Positions 35,930-44,819 of a stretch of DNA of 64,000 nt are shown here, piece by piece. The stretch spans positions 868,001 through 932,000 of the forward strand of contig JAJGRE010000001.1 of the NCBI GenBank assembly GCA_021083345.1, read 5' to 3'. Position 1 is the stretch's first letter, and each line of letters starts with the position of its first letter. Under the pieces are notes generated by a model. That model made no database searches. It saw only the letters and a program-made list of their open reading frames with translations, and was not told where the DNA came from. The translations under genes were made by a program, and so were the position numbers. The DNA comes from Calditrichales bacterium MX18-03 (GTDB taxonomy: Bacteria; Bacillota; Clostridia; Lutisporales; Lutisporaceae).

Positions 35930-36961
35930 CTAGTACTGTCTGTTCGGCAGTTCCTTTGCTGCAGTCTCTGCAGGGAAAACGCCTTCGTTGGTCACGATCC
36001 GCTTCTCAACCGGCTTGCCTGCAAGAACATCCTTTGCAATTTGCATCAGCTGAGCACCCAGCAGCGGGCTGCACTCTACGGAGCAGTTGAGCTTGCCGGC
36101 AATCATGGCTTCAAAAGCACCCTTAACAGCGTCTATGGAAATGATGATGATATCCTTGCCCGGTACTAAACCGGCTTCCTCTATGGCCTGGATTGCGCCA
36201 AGCGCCATGTCATCGTTGTGGGCATACAGGACATCGATATTATCCTTGTCTGACTTCAGCCAGGATTCCATAACCTGTTTACCTTCCGCACGGGTGAAGT
36301 TTCCGGTCTGAGATTTGACGATCTTCCAACCCGGGTATTTTTTCATAACCTCTTCAAAGCCTGTTTTCCGGTCGATGGCCGGAGCCGAACCCACGGTTCC
36401 CTGAAGCTCAAATATGTTGATATTCTCTTTCAAGCCGAGTCTGGCAGCATTTTCTCCCAGCCAGTTTGCAGCTCTTCTGCCTTCCTCAACGAAGTCTGAG
36501 CCTATGAAAGTCACATATAAGGATTCATCTTTGGTATCAACGGCTCTGTCTGTCAGAATAACAGGTATTCCGGCAGCCTTTGCTTCCTGCAATACGGTAT
36601 CCCAACCTGTTTCAACTTTTGGTGAGAAAGCAATGACATCCACTTTCTGAGCGATAAATGACCGGATTGCCTTTATTTGAACTTCCTGCTTCTGCTGCCC
36701 ATCTACAAACTTCAATTCAATACCAGCTTTTGCAGCTTCTTCCTGAATACTCTTTGTGTTGGCTGTTCTCCACTCGCTCTCAGCGCCGACCTGAGCAAAT
36801 CCCAAAACAATCTTCTTCTCGGCAGGGGCTGTGTTCTCAGCAGCAGTGCTTTGAGTCGGCTCAGTCTGGGTAGCCGCAGGCTGAGGTTTAGCGCAGGCTG
36901 CCAGTGAAAACACCAGTAAGAGGGATACGAAAAGGGCAATGGCTCTTGACATTTTTTTCAT
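35930..36961 (-). CDS. ytfQ: Galactofuranose-type binding lipoprotein, YtfQ family
   Basis: A 343-residue lipoprotein: signal ending in lipobox SLAAC, a low-complexity Thr/Ala linker, then the YtfQ pattern LGFAQVGAESEWRTANTKSI, DGQQKQEVQIKAIRSFI, VIAFSPKVETGWDTVL, ILTDRAVDTKDESLYVTFIG. YtfQ binds galactofuranose in Escherichia coli; related proteins bind other furanoses. GAGGAGG precedes the ATG. It is highly similar to the sensor lipoprotein at 40419-41399. Confidence 0.9.
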   Translation of the reverse strand: MKKMSRAIALFVSLLLVFSLAACAKPQPAATQTEPTQSTAAENTAPAEKKIVLGFAQVGAESEWRTANTKSIQEEAAKAGIELKFVDGQQKQEVQIKAIRSFIAQKVDVIAFSPKVETGWDTVLQEAKAAGIPVILTDRAVDTKDESLYVTFIGSDFVEEGRRAANWLGENAARLGLKENINIFELQGTVGSAPAIDRKTGFEEVMKKYPGWKIVKSQTGNFTRAEGKQVMESWLKSDKDNIDVLYAHNDDMALGAIQAIEEAGLVPGKDIIIISIDAVKGAFEAMIAGKLNCSVECSPLLGAQLMQIAKDVLAGKPVEKRIVTNEGVFPAETAAKELPNRQY

Positions 36962-37282
36962 GGATCTTCCTCCTCAAATTTTCTTTGAAAATAAAGCGTG
37001 CTGCATGTTGTGCCGTGACCATTGGGTATGACCGTTCCTCCCGGGAAGAGGTCCTCTGCTTTATATACTTTGATTATAGAGGGAGGCGGATAAAATGACG
37101 ATGGATTATATTATGGGAAAGGTTTAGATTTTTTCCGAATATTTTCATTCCTTTCCTTGAAGAATTAATCAAAAGTTAAATAATTTACTAAATAAAGTGA
37201 ATTATTTACGAAAAATACAAAAACAGTGGTTTTCCCACTGCTTTTGTTTAAAATATTTCTGATCTGTGCCGAACAGCAAATC
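36962..37282. other. Regulatory gap upstream of the ytfQ-like gene
   Basis: AT-rich, no gene. On the minus strand TATAAT near 37074-37079 lacks a good -35, as expected for an activated promoter, and the repeated GGTCA motif near 37015-37035 could be an AraC-type site. The YesN-type regulator encoded next door is the likely activator. The terminator at 37216-37247 closes the regulator transcript. Confidence 0.4.
37216..37247 (-). terminator. Terminator after the YesN-type regulator
   Basis: CAGTGG (37224-37229) pairs with CCACTG (37235-37240), extended by A/T pairs, with TTTTTGTATTTTT following on the minus strand. Confidence 0.7.
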
Positions 37283-38884
37283 TCACTGCCCTTCACTTCT
37301 GTATTCCTTGGGGGTCAGGCCGGTAACCCTTTTGAATAGATAGCTGAAGTAATGGGGGTCGTTATATCCTACCTTATAGGCTATTTCCGAAGATTTCTGA
37401 TTGGTCGTCTTCAGGAATTCCATGGCCTTCCTGATTCTTGTGGCGGTCAGGTACTCGATGAAGGTATCCCCGGTCTCCTGACTGAAAATGGTGCTGAAAT
37501 GGCTGGGGCTGATGCTGACATAGGCCGCCAGGGAATTCAGGGAAGTTTCGGGATTGGCGTAATTGTGTTCAATAAAGTCCTTTGCTTTACTAATCAAACT
37601 GCCGTACCGGTTCTCAACCTTGCTGTCTCTGAACTCAAACACCTTCATCAGGATTTTTTCGGCATATGCATTAAAGCTGCTGACGGAGTCCATGTTCTCC
37701 AGGATTTTTTCCAGATGGGTAATCTCCGGCACCAGCACCTCGATATCGCCTCCCAGCTCCTGTACAAAGCGGGCGGAAGTCAATGCGATGTCCATAAAGG
37801 CGTAGTACGTATAAATCAGGGATTTCAGGTTGGGCTCGCTGAGGCACCGTATGTAACAGGACAGGTATTCCTGAATATTGGATTTGACACCGCATTTCAA
37901 ATAGTTCACAATGCTCATTTTATCCAGTTTCAGAAGCTCGCTCTTGCCGGTATCTTCCATCCGGATGTCCTTGATCCCGATTATTTTATTCCTTCCGAAG
38001 ACATATTTGTAATTCTTGGCTTTATCCGCGTCGGAGAAAGACTCGCTGATGCCCTGTATCCGCTCTCTTGCGCTTCCAATCCCGATGGTCAGAAAATTGC
38101 CGGTATTCCGCTCAACCTCATACTTGATGGCCTGCGCGAAGCTGTATGCGTTTTCTTCCAGGTCTGCCGCTGCATCCCCTTTGAAAATCAGCACCGTTTC
38201 TTCCATACCCCTCTTAAACTTGATGATATCCTGATTTCCTTCCACGATACCCGAGATGACGGACTCGATTCTATAATAACCGGAGGACAGCCTGGGGTTT
38301 CCGGCTGCTTCTTTCAGCTCTGCTTCAACAATTACTGCCAGATAATATTTGGAAATCAGATTGACATGATACTGCGAGCACTTCTCTATGGCCTCCACCG
38401 GCTGTATCATGCCCAGGGAAAGCTCGTTCAGAAATTGGTCCCTCATCAGCACCGCATTATTATCCAACTGGCACTTCAGCTTCTCGTAATTTTCCCTTTC
38501 CTGCTTTTCCTTCTCGATCTGGCCGGCTATTTTTTTCAGGGATTTGATCAGTTCACCGGAATTTATTGGCTTTAGGATATATTCAGTTACACCGATACTG
38601 ATGGCTTCCTTGGCAAAGTTGAATTCATCATGGCCGCTGAGTATCATGATTTTGATCCAGGGCATGTTCCTTTTGATGATGCGGCTGAGCTGAAGGCCAT
38701 CCATAAAAGGCATCTTGATATCGGTTATCAATATATCGGGCTTGATTTCCTGAATCAACGGAAGAGCCATTTCTCCGTCCGGCGCTTCTCCTGCCAGGGA
38801 AAAATCGGTCAGATCCCAATTGACGTTGTCCCTTATGCCTTCCCTAACGACGATCTCATCATCCACAAGAAAAACCTTATACAA
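37283..38884 (-). CDS. YesN-type AraC-family response regulator
   Basis: A 533-residue protein: receiver domain with FLVDDE and phospho-acceptor Asp55 in ILITDIKMPFMDG, a long helical middle region, and a C-terminal double AraC HTH (LAAYVSISPSHFSTIFSQET, then VGYNDPHYFSYLFKRVTG). A TTG at 38884 with GGAGGTGATA upstream is the likely start; the GTG at 38893 lies inside that site. It follows the kinase by five bases. It probably activates the ytfQ-like transporter operon just downstream. Confidence 0.9.
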   Translation of the reverse strand: MYKVFLVDDEIVVREGIRDNVNWDLTDFSLAGEAPDGEMALPLIQEIKPDILITDIKMPFMDGLQLSRIIKRNMPWIKIMILSGHDEFNFAKEAISIGVTEYILKPINSGELIKSLKKIAGQIEKEKQERENYEKLKCQLDNNAVLMRDQFLNELSLGMIQPVEAIEKCSQYHVNLISKYYLAVIVEAELKEAAGNPRLSSGYYRIESVISGIVEGNQDIIKFKRGMEETVLIFKGDAAADLEENAYSFAQAIKYEVERNTGNFLTIGIGSARERIQGISESFSDADKAKNYKYVFGRNKIIGIKDIRMEDTGKSELLKLDKMSIVNYLKCGVKSNIQEYLSCYIRCLSEPNLKSLIYTYYAFMDIALTSARFVQELGGDIEVLVPEITHLEKILENMDSVSSFNAYAEKILMKVFEFRDSKVENRYGSLISKAKDFIEHNYANPETSLNSLAAYVSISPSHFSTIFSQETGDTFIEYLTATRIRKAMEFLKTTNQKSSEIAYKVGYNDPHYFSYLFKRVTGLTPKEYRSEGQ

Positions 38885-38889
38885 TTGTA

Positions 38890-40377
38890 TCACCTCCCGC
38901 AGGGGAAAGATAACGAGATACGGGTGCCTTTATTATATTCACTCTTCAGCATCAAACCATAATCCTTTCCATAATACAGCTTGATCCGCTTATGTACATT
39001 GGATAGGCCGAAGCCGCTTTCTTTCATGGCAGGCAGGATGTCGTCATTCTCCAGCTCCGACTGGAGCTCCGCCAGCTTCTCTTCCGTCATTCCGATTCCA
39101 TTGTCGATGATCTCAAAAAGCACCCTGTCATCTTCGGTCTTGGAGCCTTTAATGATGATCGTTCCTCCGAAGCGCCTGTTCTTGATGCCGTGATAAAGCG
39201 CGTTTTCTACCAGGGGCTGCAGCGTCAGCTTCAGAATCTTATAGCCCAGTATGGCTTCATCCACCTCAATGCTGAAATCAAGGATATCCCTGTACCTGAT
39301 TTTTTGGATGATCAGGTAGCTGCGGATATGCTCCACCTCATCCCGTATGTCAATCCAGTCACGCCCCTTGCTGAGTGTGATTCTGAAGAAGTTGGACAGG
39401 GCACTGACGATTTCGATGACCTGCTCGCTTTTGTTGGCTTCTGCCATCCATACAATGGTATCCAGCGTGTTGTATAAAAAGTGAGGGTTGATCTGGGCTT
39501 GCAGCGCCTTCAATTCGGACTTTTTCAGGTTCTCCTGCTCCTGAATGCTTTTCTGGATCAGTTCCTCCAGTTCTCCGGCCATCATGTTGAGGCTGATGCC
39601 CAGACTGGCAATCTCATCGTGATTCTTGTGCTCCACACGGACGTTCAGATTGCCTTCCGCGATGGAAGCTGCCATTTGCCTCAGTTCTTTGATGGGATTG
39701 GAAATGCTGCCGGATATGATCCAGGCTGCACTGACCGAAAAGACCAGTACAATGAACAATACGAATACATTCGTTGCCATCCATCGGCTGACATTTTGCT
39801 TGATCTGCTGCTTGACTGCCTCAGCGCTTTTCACTTCATAAAGGATGAATTCCTGGATATCTTCTTCCACCAACGCTGAAACACTGCGAATTTCTTCCAG
39901 CACTTTTTCGTTTTCGGCTACCTTCTTTTTCTGTTTGATCTGCTCTCCCATCACATCAACATAATGCTTCAGCGTCTTCATGGTCCGCAGCGTTACATCC
40001 AGGCGGATCCGGCTATCCCTGGAGCTGACGTTGTTCATGATCTTGCGGATGCTTTCATTGGTCTCGTTGATGATCTCATATTGCCTGCCATCCTCAAAAT
40101 TGATTTTGCCGGCCACGATATCCCACATTTCTGCATCGATGCTGCTCTTAACGACTCCGTTGATGCTGTTTGCGTCCGTGATGTTGGTAACGATGGTATC
40201 ATACTGAGCGTTATACTTCAATGAGCTGAACATCAGCACGATATTCAGGCAGCTCATCATCAGAATGACTGTGGCGAAGGATATGACGATTTTGCTCCTG
40301 ATCGTCATATTCCGGTTCGGTATCATTTTTTTCAGGTTTTGATATAGCCGGGAAGCAGCTTGCTGAACATTTTTCAT
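38890..40377 (-). CDS. YesM-type sensor histidine kinase
   Basis: About 495 residues: membrane helix near residue 28, an external helical region of about 140 residues, a second helix (FVLFIVLVFSVSAAWIISG), HAMP (ISNPIKELRQMAASIAEGN), the His-kinase motif LQAQINPHFLYNTLDTI, and an HATPase_c with GFGLSNVHKRI. It phosphorylates the YesN-type regulator. The upstream gene encodes a lipoprotein sugar binder, probably its ligand-sensing partner. The start is uncertain between 40377 and 40392; neither ribosome site is ideal. Confidence 0.88.
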   Translation of the reverse strand: MKNVQQAASRLYQNLKKMIPNRNMTIRSKIVISFATVILMMSCLNIVLMFSSLKYNAQYDTIVTNITDANSINGVVKSSIDAEMWDIVAGKINFEDGRQYEIINETNESIRKIMNNVSSRDSRIRLDVTLRTMKTLKHYVDVMGEQIKQKKKVAENEKVLEEIRSVSALVEEDIQEFILYEVKSAEAVKQQIKQNVSRWMATNVFVLFIVLVFSVSAAWIISGSISNPIKELRQMAASIAEGNLNVRVEHKNHDEIASLGISLNMMAGELEELIQKSIQEQENLKKSELKALQAQINPHFLYNTLDTIVWMAEANKSEQVIEIVSALSNFFRITLSKGRDWIDIRDEVEHIRSYLIIQKIRYRDILDFSIEVDEAILGYKILKLTLQPLVENALYHGIKNRRFGGTIIIKGSKTEDDRVLFEIIDNGIGMTEEKLAELQSELENDDILPAMKESGFGLSNVHKRIKLYYGKDYGLMLKSEYNKGTRISLSFPCGR

Positions 40378-40418
40378 CCTATACAATCCCATCCTTCACT
40401 ATCATGATGACTTGCATG

Positions 40419-41399
40419 TCAATACTTTCGGTTCTCTAACTCCTGCGCCGCTACTTCCTCAGGGAATACGGACCCTGGAATGATGATCCGCTTGGGAATA
40501 GCAATGCCTGCTACTACATCCCGCACCGCCTGCATCAGCATCGGTCCAAGCAAAGGATTGCACTCCACAGTACAATTCAGTTTTCCTTCGATCATTTTCT
40601 CGAAAGCACCCCGGTTAGCATCGATGGAAACGATAATGATATCCTTGCCAGGCTTCAATCCGTATTCCTCTATCGCTTTGATGGCACCAATTGCCATATC
40701 GTCATTATGGGCGTATAGCACATCAATCTTGTCGCCCTCCAGTTTGAGCAGCTCTTCCATGGCTTCATACCCTTTGGATTTCATAAAATCCGCACATACC
40801 GACTGTATGATCTGTATATTGGGGCGTTCCTTGATAATCTCCTCAAAACCTTCTTTTCGCAGTATGGTAGGTGAGGAACCCATATTCCCCTGCAATTCCA
40901 CAACGTTGATATCCCTTTTGGTCTCCTGCAGCTTTTCCACCAGCCATTTTCCGGCTTTTTTTCCCTCTTCCCTGAAATCGGAGCACATAAGCGCCACATA
41001 CAGGGAATCGTCCTCGGTCTTGATGGCTCGGTCGGTTATGATGACTGGAATACCTGCATCCTTGGCTTCCTTCAGCACCGTATCCCAGCCGGATTCCACC
41101 AACGGTGAAAAAGCGATGACATCTACCTGATTGGCAATGAAGGAGCGGATGGCCTTAATTTGGTTCTCCTGCTTCTGCTGTCCATCTGAAAACATCAGCT
41201 GGATGCCGGCATCCCTGGCAGCCGTCTTGATGGATTCGGAGTTGGCCGTACGCCAGTCACTTTCAGCACCTAGCTGGGAAAACCCCAGTACAATGCTTTC
41301 CGGATAGGGTTCATTGCCGGAAACAGGCTCTTTTTTTTCACAGGTTGTCAGAAAGAGAAGGGTGGTGGATAGGATCACAAACAATAGAAGCCTTTTCAT
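40419..41399 (-). CDS. YtfQ-like sugar-binding lipoprotein, probable sensor component
   Basis: A 326-residue lipoprotein with lipobox LTTC and the YtfQ fold: LGFSQLGAESDWRTANSESI, DGQQKQENQIKAIRSFI, VIAFSPLVESGWDTVLKEA. It is a close paralogue of the transport protein at 35930-36961 but lies at the head of the kinase-regulator operon with no permease. This matches three-component sugar sensors such as XylFII-LytS-YesN described in Clostridium, where the lipoprotein hands the sugar signal to the kinase. GGGGAGA precedes the ATG. Confidence 0.85.
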   Translation of the reverse strand: MKRLLLFVILSTTLLFLTTCEKKEPVSGNEPYPESIVLGFSQLGAESDWRTANSESIKTAARDAGIQLMFSDGQQKQENQIKAIRSFIANQVDVIAFSPLVESGWDTVLKEAKDAGIPVIITDRAIKTEDDSLYVALMCSDFREEGKKAGKWLVEKLQETKRDINVVELQGNMGSSPTILRKEGFEEIIKERPNIQIIQSVCADFMKSKGYEAMEELLKLEGDKIDVLYAHNDDMAIGAIKAIEEYGLKPGKDIIIVSIDANRGAFEKMIEGKLNCTVECNPLLGPMLMQAVRDVVAGIAIPKRIIIPGSVFPEEVAAQELENRKY

Positions 41400-41456
41400 A
41401 CAAATATCTCCCCATCCTACAAATCAAGTTTTTAAGCCGCAGGCCGGCTCATTTCC

Positions 41457-41485
41457 ATTATAAGCCAACCCGGCCGGCCGGGCAA
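41457..41485 (-). promoter_or_regulatory. Promoter of the sensor operon, with GC palindrome in the spacer
   Basis: On the minus strand TTGCCC (41485-41480), 17-base spacer, TATAAT (41462-41457). The spacer contains most of CCCGGCCGGCCGGG, a perfect palindrome that stands out in AT-rich surroundings and may be an operator. Confidence 0.55.
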
Positions 41486-41597
41486 TCGATCCGCCGGCCT
41501 GATGTTCGAGCAAGAAGTCTCAGTATAGTTTGAGTATAGAGGTTGAACCCGGGAAAGTAAATTGAATATTATACTGAAAAGGTTTGATTTTTTCGAG

Positions 41598-41627
41598 AAA
41601 AAAGACCACGCTGCCTGCCGCATGGTC
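41598..41627 (-). terminator. Terminator after tdh
   Basis: An 8-bp stem with one G-U pair (41604-41611 with 41620-41627), followed on the minus strand by six Ts. Confidence 0.75.
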
Positions 41628-41650
41628 CTTTAATACAATATGCTATGCGT

Positions 41651-42697
41651 TTATACCCAATTCAGTACAACCTTGCCCGAGTTGCCGGATGCCATCACCT
41701 CAAACCCCTTCTGGAATTCGGTGTAATGGTAGCGGTGCGTGATGACCGGAGAAATATCCAGGCCTGACTGCAGCATGGCCGTCATCTTGTACCAGGTTTC
41801 ATACATTTCTCTGCCGTAAATGCCTTTCAGTACCAGACCGTTGAACACAACCTTATCCCAGTCGATCGTAGTACCCGGCTTCTGGATGCCCAGCAGCGCT
41901 ATTTTGCCGCCATGGCACATCAGATCCACCATATCGTTGAAGGCTCTGTCGTTGCCCGACATTTCAAGGCCCACATCGAAACCCTCTTTCATGTCGAGAA
42001 TTTTCATCGCATCGGAAAGCTTCTGTTCTTTTATGTTGATGGCAAGGGTTGCCCCCATTTTTTTTGCCAATTCCAGCCGGTACGGATTCATATCACTGAT
42101 GACGACATGCCGCGCACCTGCATGCTTGGCGATGGCTACGGCCATGATTCCGATAGGGCCGGCACCGGTTATCAGAACATCTTCACCCAGCAGATCAAAG
42201 GATAATGCCGTGTGGGTCGCATTTCCAAAGGGATCGAAGCAGCTGATGACATCCATGGGAATCTTGGGATCACAATGCCATACATTGGTAACCGGAATGG
42301 CCAGGTACTCTGCAAATGCACCGGTCCGGTTGACGCCTACCCCTTTTGTATTGGCACAAAGGTGCCTTCTGCCGGCAAGACAGTTTCTGCAGCGCCCGCA
42401 TACCAGATGGCCTTCCCCTGAAACGATGTCGCCGACTTTGAAATCCTGGACGTTGCTTCCCATGGCTTCAATGGTTCCTACGAATTCATGCCCGATGGTC
42501 ATGGGTATGGGGATCGTCTTCTGCGACCATTCATCCCAGTTGTATATGTGTATATCGGTACCGCAGATTGAAGTTTTATGAATCTTTATCAGTACATCGT
42601 TGATGCCGATTTCCGGTATCGGCACCTCCTCCAGCCAGATTCCCTTCTCCGGGAATTTTTTGACCAAGGCCTTCATTGTCTTCTTGTTCGGATCCAT
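41651..42697 (-). CDS. tdh: L-threonine 3-dehydrogenase-type zinc dehydrogenase
   Basis: A 348-residue medium-chain dehydrogenase very close to Tdh: [26 protein letters not shown] catalytic zinc, the structural zinc lobe [35 protein letters not shown] for [13 protein letters not shown] and [14 protein letters not shown]. Tdh oxidises L-threonine to 2-amino-3-ketobutyrate. The usual partner kbl is absent, and the neighbours concern hydroxy acids and sugars, so another vicinal hydroxyl substrate is possible. AAGGAGG precedes the ATG at 42697. A promoter with a regulator box lies upstream. Confidence 0.88.
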   Translation of the reverse strand: MDPNKKTMKALVKKFPEKGIWLEEVPIPEIGINDVLIKIHKTSICGTDIHIYNWDEWSQKTIPIPMTIGHEFVGTIEAMGSNVQDFKVGDIVSGEGHLVCGRCRNCLAGRRHLCANTKGVGVNRTGAFAEYLAIPVTNVWHCDPKIPMDVISCFDPFGNATHTALSFDLLGEDVLITGAGPIGIMAVAIAKHAGARHVVISDMNPYRLELAKKMGATLAINIKEQKLSDAMKILDMKEGFDVGLEMSGNDRAFNDMVDLMCHGGKIALLGIQKPGTTIDWDKVVFNGLVLKGIYGREMYETWYKMTAMLQSGLDISPVITHRYHYTEFQKGFEVMASGNSGKVVLNWV

Positions 42698-42773
42698 ACC
42701 GTTCCTCCTTAAAGCATAACTTATTGAACTGGTGGTGTTTTTGACTCTGCAGTCGATCATTTCCTCTATAATC

Positions 42774-42802
42774 AGAGTATCTCATTCAGATGACAAAGTC
42801 AA
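42774..42802 (-). promoter_or_regulatory. Promoter of tdh
   Basis: On the minus strand TTGACT (42802-42797), 17-base spacer, TACTCT (42779-42774). The -35 overlaps the regulator box at 42801-42812. Confidence 0.65.
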
Positions 42803-42829
42803 TGATTTGTATGCTAGTGACGCACAAAT
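42801..42829. promoter_or_regulatory. Candidate operator of the FadR-type regulator at tdh
   Basis: AATGATTTGTAT (42801-42812) recurs exactly at 44753-44764. Here it is part of an inverted repeat ATTTGT...ACAAAT spanning 42805-42829, and overlaps the -35 of tdh. Confidence 0.55.
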
Positions 42830-42911
42830 TATACGTCTGCCACTATGCTTCCTATTGGTCTTAGTATGGATTCCCATTGCTCAGATATATACGCGGGCTG
42901 CCATGCAGGAT

Positions 42912-43886
42912 TCACATCAGCCTTGTGAGGAGGTAAAGCATCGGGACGACGGCAATAAGCGATCCGGTGCAAAACAGCCAGCAGGAGTTTGCCAGGTCGG
43001 CATCCAAGTCGTAGATTTGCGGCGGTATGAGGGAATTGAATGCCGGAGGCATCGCTGACAGGACTGTGATGACTTTGAGTATCAAGCCGTCTTGAAGCGT
43101 TCCGATTCCCAGAAAATAAGCTGAGGAGGCAATGACAGCCGGAATGACCGCAAACTTGATGATGGCAATGGAAAAACACTCTTTTAAATAGCCGCCGACT
43201 GCATTAAACCGCATATTGTAACCGACCGAAACCACCAGCAGAAAAGACGAGAGCGGGATCAGCACCTCATTTGCATCCCTATAAAAACCGGGCCTCGCCA
43301 TTCCTGAAGCGTTAAGTGCCACTCCCAGCAGGATACTGACCAGATATGTCATGATGAACGGATCCGTCAGAATTCTAACCAGCGGGTTTTGTTTCCTGAC
43401 ATCCTCCACCACCCGGCCGTGGAGCTTTGCTATGGGATAACCCACCAGAAAATACGAAACATCTTCAAACAGTTTATACATGGATACAAAGGCATAGCTG
43501 CTTTCACCGAAAAATGCAAAGCAAATGAGGCCTCCAAAATTCCCTATATTGGTGAAGGAACCAGACACAAACATGGATCCGGCCTGTCTTCTGTCATGCT
43601 TCAACAGCTTGGACGCCCCAAACCCCAGTATGCCGCCCAGTGCCAGGGCGCTGATGCCAAGGACCGGCAGCGCGATATACTTGGCGTCATCCAGTTTTGC
43701 AACCCAGAATGCGCCCATGGCGATGAACGGATTGATCCCCAGCAAGGCTGTTACTTGTACTATTCTTATGTACTTGCCTACAGGTATCGTATCTTTTATC
43801 CTGTTTTCCTTAACCTGCTTCCTAAGCAGCTGGCCTGCTGCCAACCCAATCAATATAATGCCTATGGACAATAAAAACTTGCCCAA
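42912..43886 (-). CDS. AEC-family (auxin-efflux-carrier-like) transporter
   Basis: A 324-residue membrane protein with about ten helices in the two-bundle AEC pattern, including LGFGASKLL, GSFTNIGNFGGLICFAFFGE and PPAFNSLIPPQIYDLD. Family members move organic anions such as malate or amino-acid-like acids. It starts at TTG with GGGGGTGA upstream. It lies between the FadR-type regulator and tdh, so it may export or import the acid handled by these enzymes. Confidence 0.8.
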   Translation of the reverse strand: MGKFLLSIGIILIGLAAGQLLRKQVKENRIKDTIPVGKYIRIVQVTALLGINPFIAMGAFWVAKLDDAKYIALPVLGISALALGGILGFGASKLLKHDRRQAGSMFVSGSFTNIGNFGGLICFAFFGESSYAFVSMYKLFEDVSYFLVGYPIAKLHGRVVEDVRKQNPLVRILTDPFIMTYLVSILLGVALNASGMARPGFYRDANEVLIPLSSFLLVVSVGYNMRFNAVGGYLKECFSIAIIKFAVIPAVIASSAYFLGIGTLQDGLILKVITVLSAMPPAFNSLIPPQIYDLDADLANSCWLFCTGSLIAVVPMLYLLTRLM

Positions 43887-43929
43887 TCTTTCACCCCCGC
43901 TTACACCGGATAATGATGCCGGACAATAG

Positions 43930-43973
43930 AAAAAGCTTCAATGAAGCATTTCTTACCATCAAAGAAGCTTTTT
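43930..43973. terminator. Terminator-like inverted repeat after the FadR-type gene
   Basis: AAAAAGCTTC (43930-43939) and GAAGCTTTTT (43964-43973) pair over a 24-base loop that holds a smaller hairpin. It works in either direction. Confidence 0.5.
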
Positions 43974-43985
43974 GATAGGACGCGA

Positions 43986-44684
43986 TTACTCCTGCCACTT
44001 GTTTTTCCATTCCGTCAGAGAAGTCTCCGTAATGCTGAACACCTTGTCTTTTTCCTTGTTCCTGACGACCTCCAGGATCTTGTAATGGTTGCTGATGCTC
44101 CTGTTCAAGCCGTTCTTCTGTGACAGGGACATCTTGATATACTTGGGAAAAAGCTCCACGATCGTTTTGCCGATCCGCTCAATCAGCGGGTTGTGGGTAG
44201 CCTTTAAAAACTCCACGTGGAAGGCCATATCTTTCTTGACAAATGCGTCGATATCCCGAATACCGCTGTCATACATGGCTTTTGCTTCATCCAGCACCTG
44301 CCCGATGGCTTCAAGATCCTCCTGACTGGCTTTATCAATGGCCAGCTGTAAAACCATGCTTTCATACATGGTTCTCAGCTCATAGAGGTCATCTATGGAC
44401 TTGGGCTCAAGAATCAGGCTGAAAACCAACGGATTGAAAATGTCCGGTGAAACCTTCGTTGCCACATAGGTGCCGTTGCCGCGTCTGACCTCCAGTACAC
44501 CCATGGCACAGAGCATCTTGATGGCTTCCCGGATGGAGTTTCTTCCGACACCAAGCTTTTCAATGAATTCCACCTCGGTAGGCAGTTTATCTCCCGGCTT
44601 GATTTCTCCATTAGCGATAGAATCGGTGATTCTTTTTAATACGCCATTCACAATCGATTCATTATTTATCGGCTCCAGATTCAT
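43986..44684 (-). CDS. FadR/GntR-family transcriptional regulator with FCD domain
   Basis: A 232-residue regulator: GntR winged helix (KPGDKLPTEVEFIEKLGVGR, then SIREAIKMLCAMG) followed by an all-helical FCD ligand domain with ELRTMYESMVLQLA and metal-site-like His residues (FHVEFLKATHNPLI). FCD regulators sense small carboxylates. The ATG at 44684 is placed best relative to AAGGGG. Its own promoter carries a copy of the box at the tdh promoter, so it probably represses both. Confidence 0.88.
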   Translation of the reverse strand: MNLEPINNESIVNGVLKRITDSIANGEIKPGDKLPTEVEFIEKLGVGRNSIREAIKMLCAMGVLEVRRGNGTYVATKVSPDIFNPLVFSLILEPKSIDDLYELRTMYESMVLQLAIDKASQEDLEAIGQVLDEAKAMYDSGIRDIDAFVKKDMAFHVEFLKATHNPLIERIGKTIVELFPKYIKMSLSQKNGLNRSISNHYKILEVVRNKEKDKVFSITETSLTEWKNKWQE

Positions 44685-44752
44685 TTTCATACCCCTTCTT
44701 CAGCACGACACGCCGTTACTCTCTATTATGACAGTACATGCTCTTTTTCAAC

Positions 44753-44764
44753 AATGATTTGTAT
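44753..44764. promoter_or_regulatory. Second copy of the AATGATTTGTAT box
   Basis: Lies just downstream of the -10 of the FadR-type gene, the place for autorepression; identical to 42801-42812. Confidence 0.55.
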
Positions 44765-44767
44765 CTC

Positions 44768-44796
44768 ATTATACCTTTTTTTAATATGCATGACAA
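44768..44796 (-). promoter_or_regulatory. Promoter of the FadR-type gene
   Basis: On the minus strand TTGTCA (44796-44791), 17-base spacer, TATAAT (44773-44768), starting upstream within the end region of the dehydrogenase transcript. Confidence 0.75.
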
Positions 44797-44819
44797 GCCG
44801 CGTCAGCGTCAAGAAAACA

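Noticed and set aside
37352-38575. 407-codon plus-strand frame
   Set aside because: It lies wholly opposite the YesN-type regulator, whose receiver and HTH motifs are clear; the translation is low-complexity and has no ribosome site.
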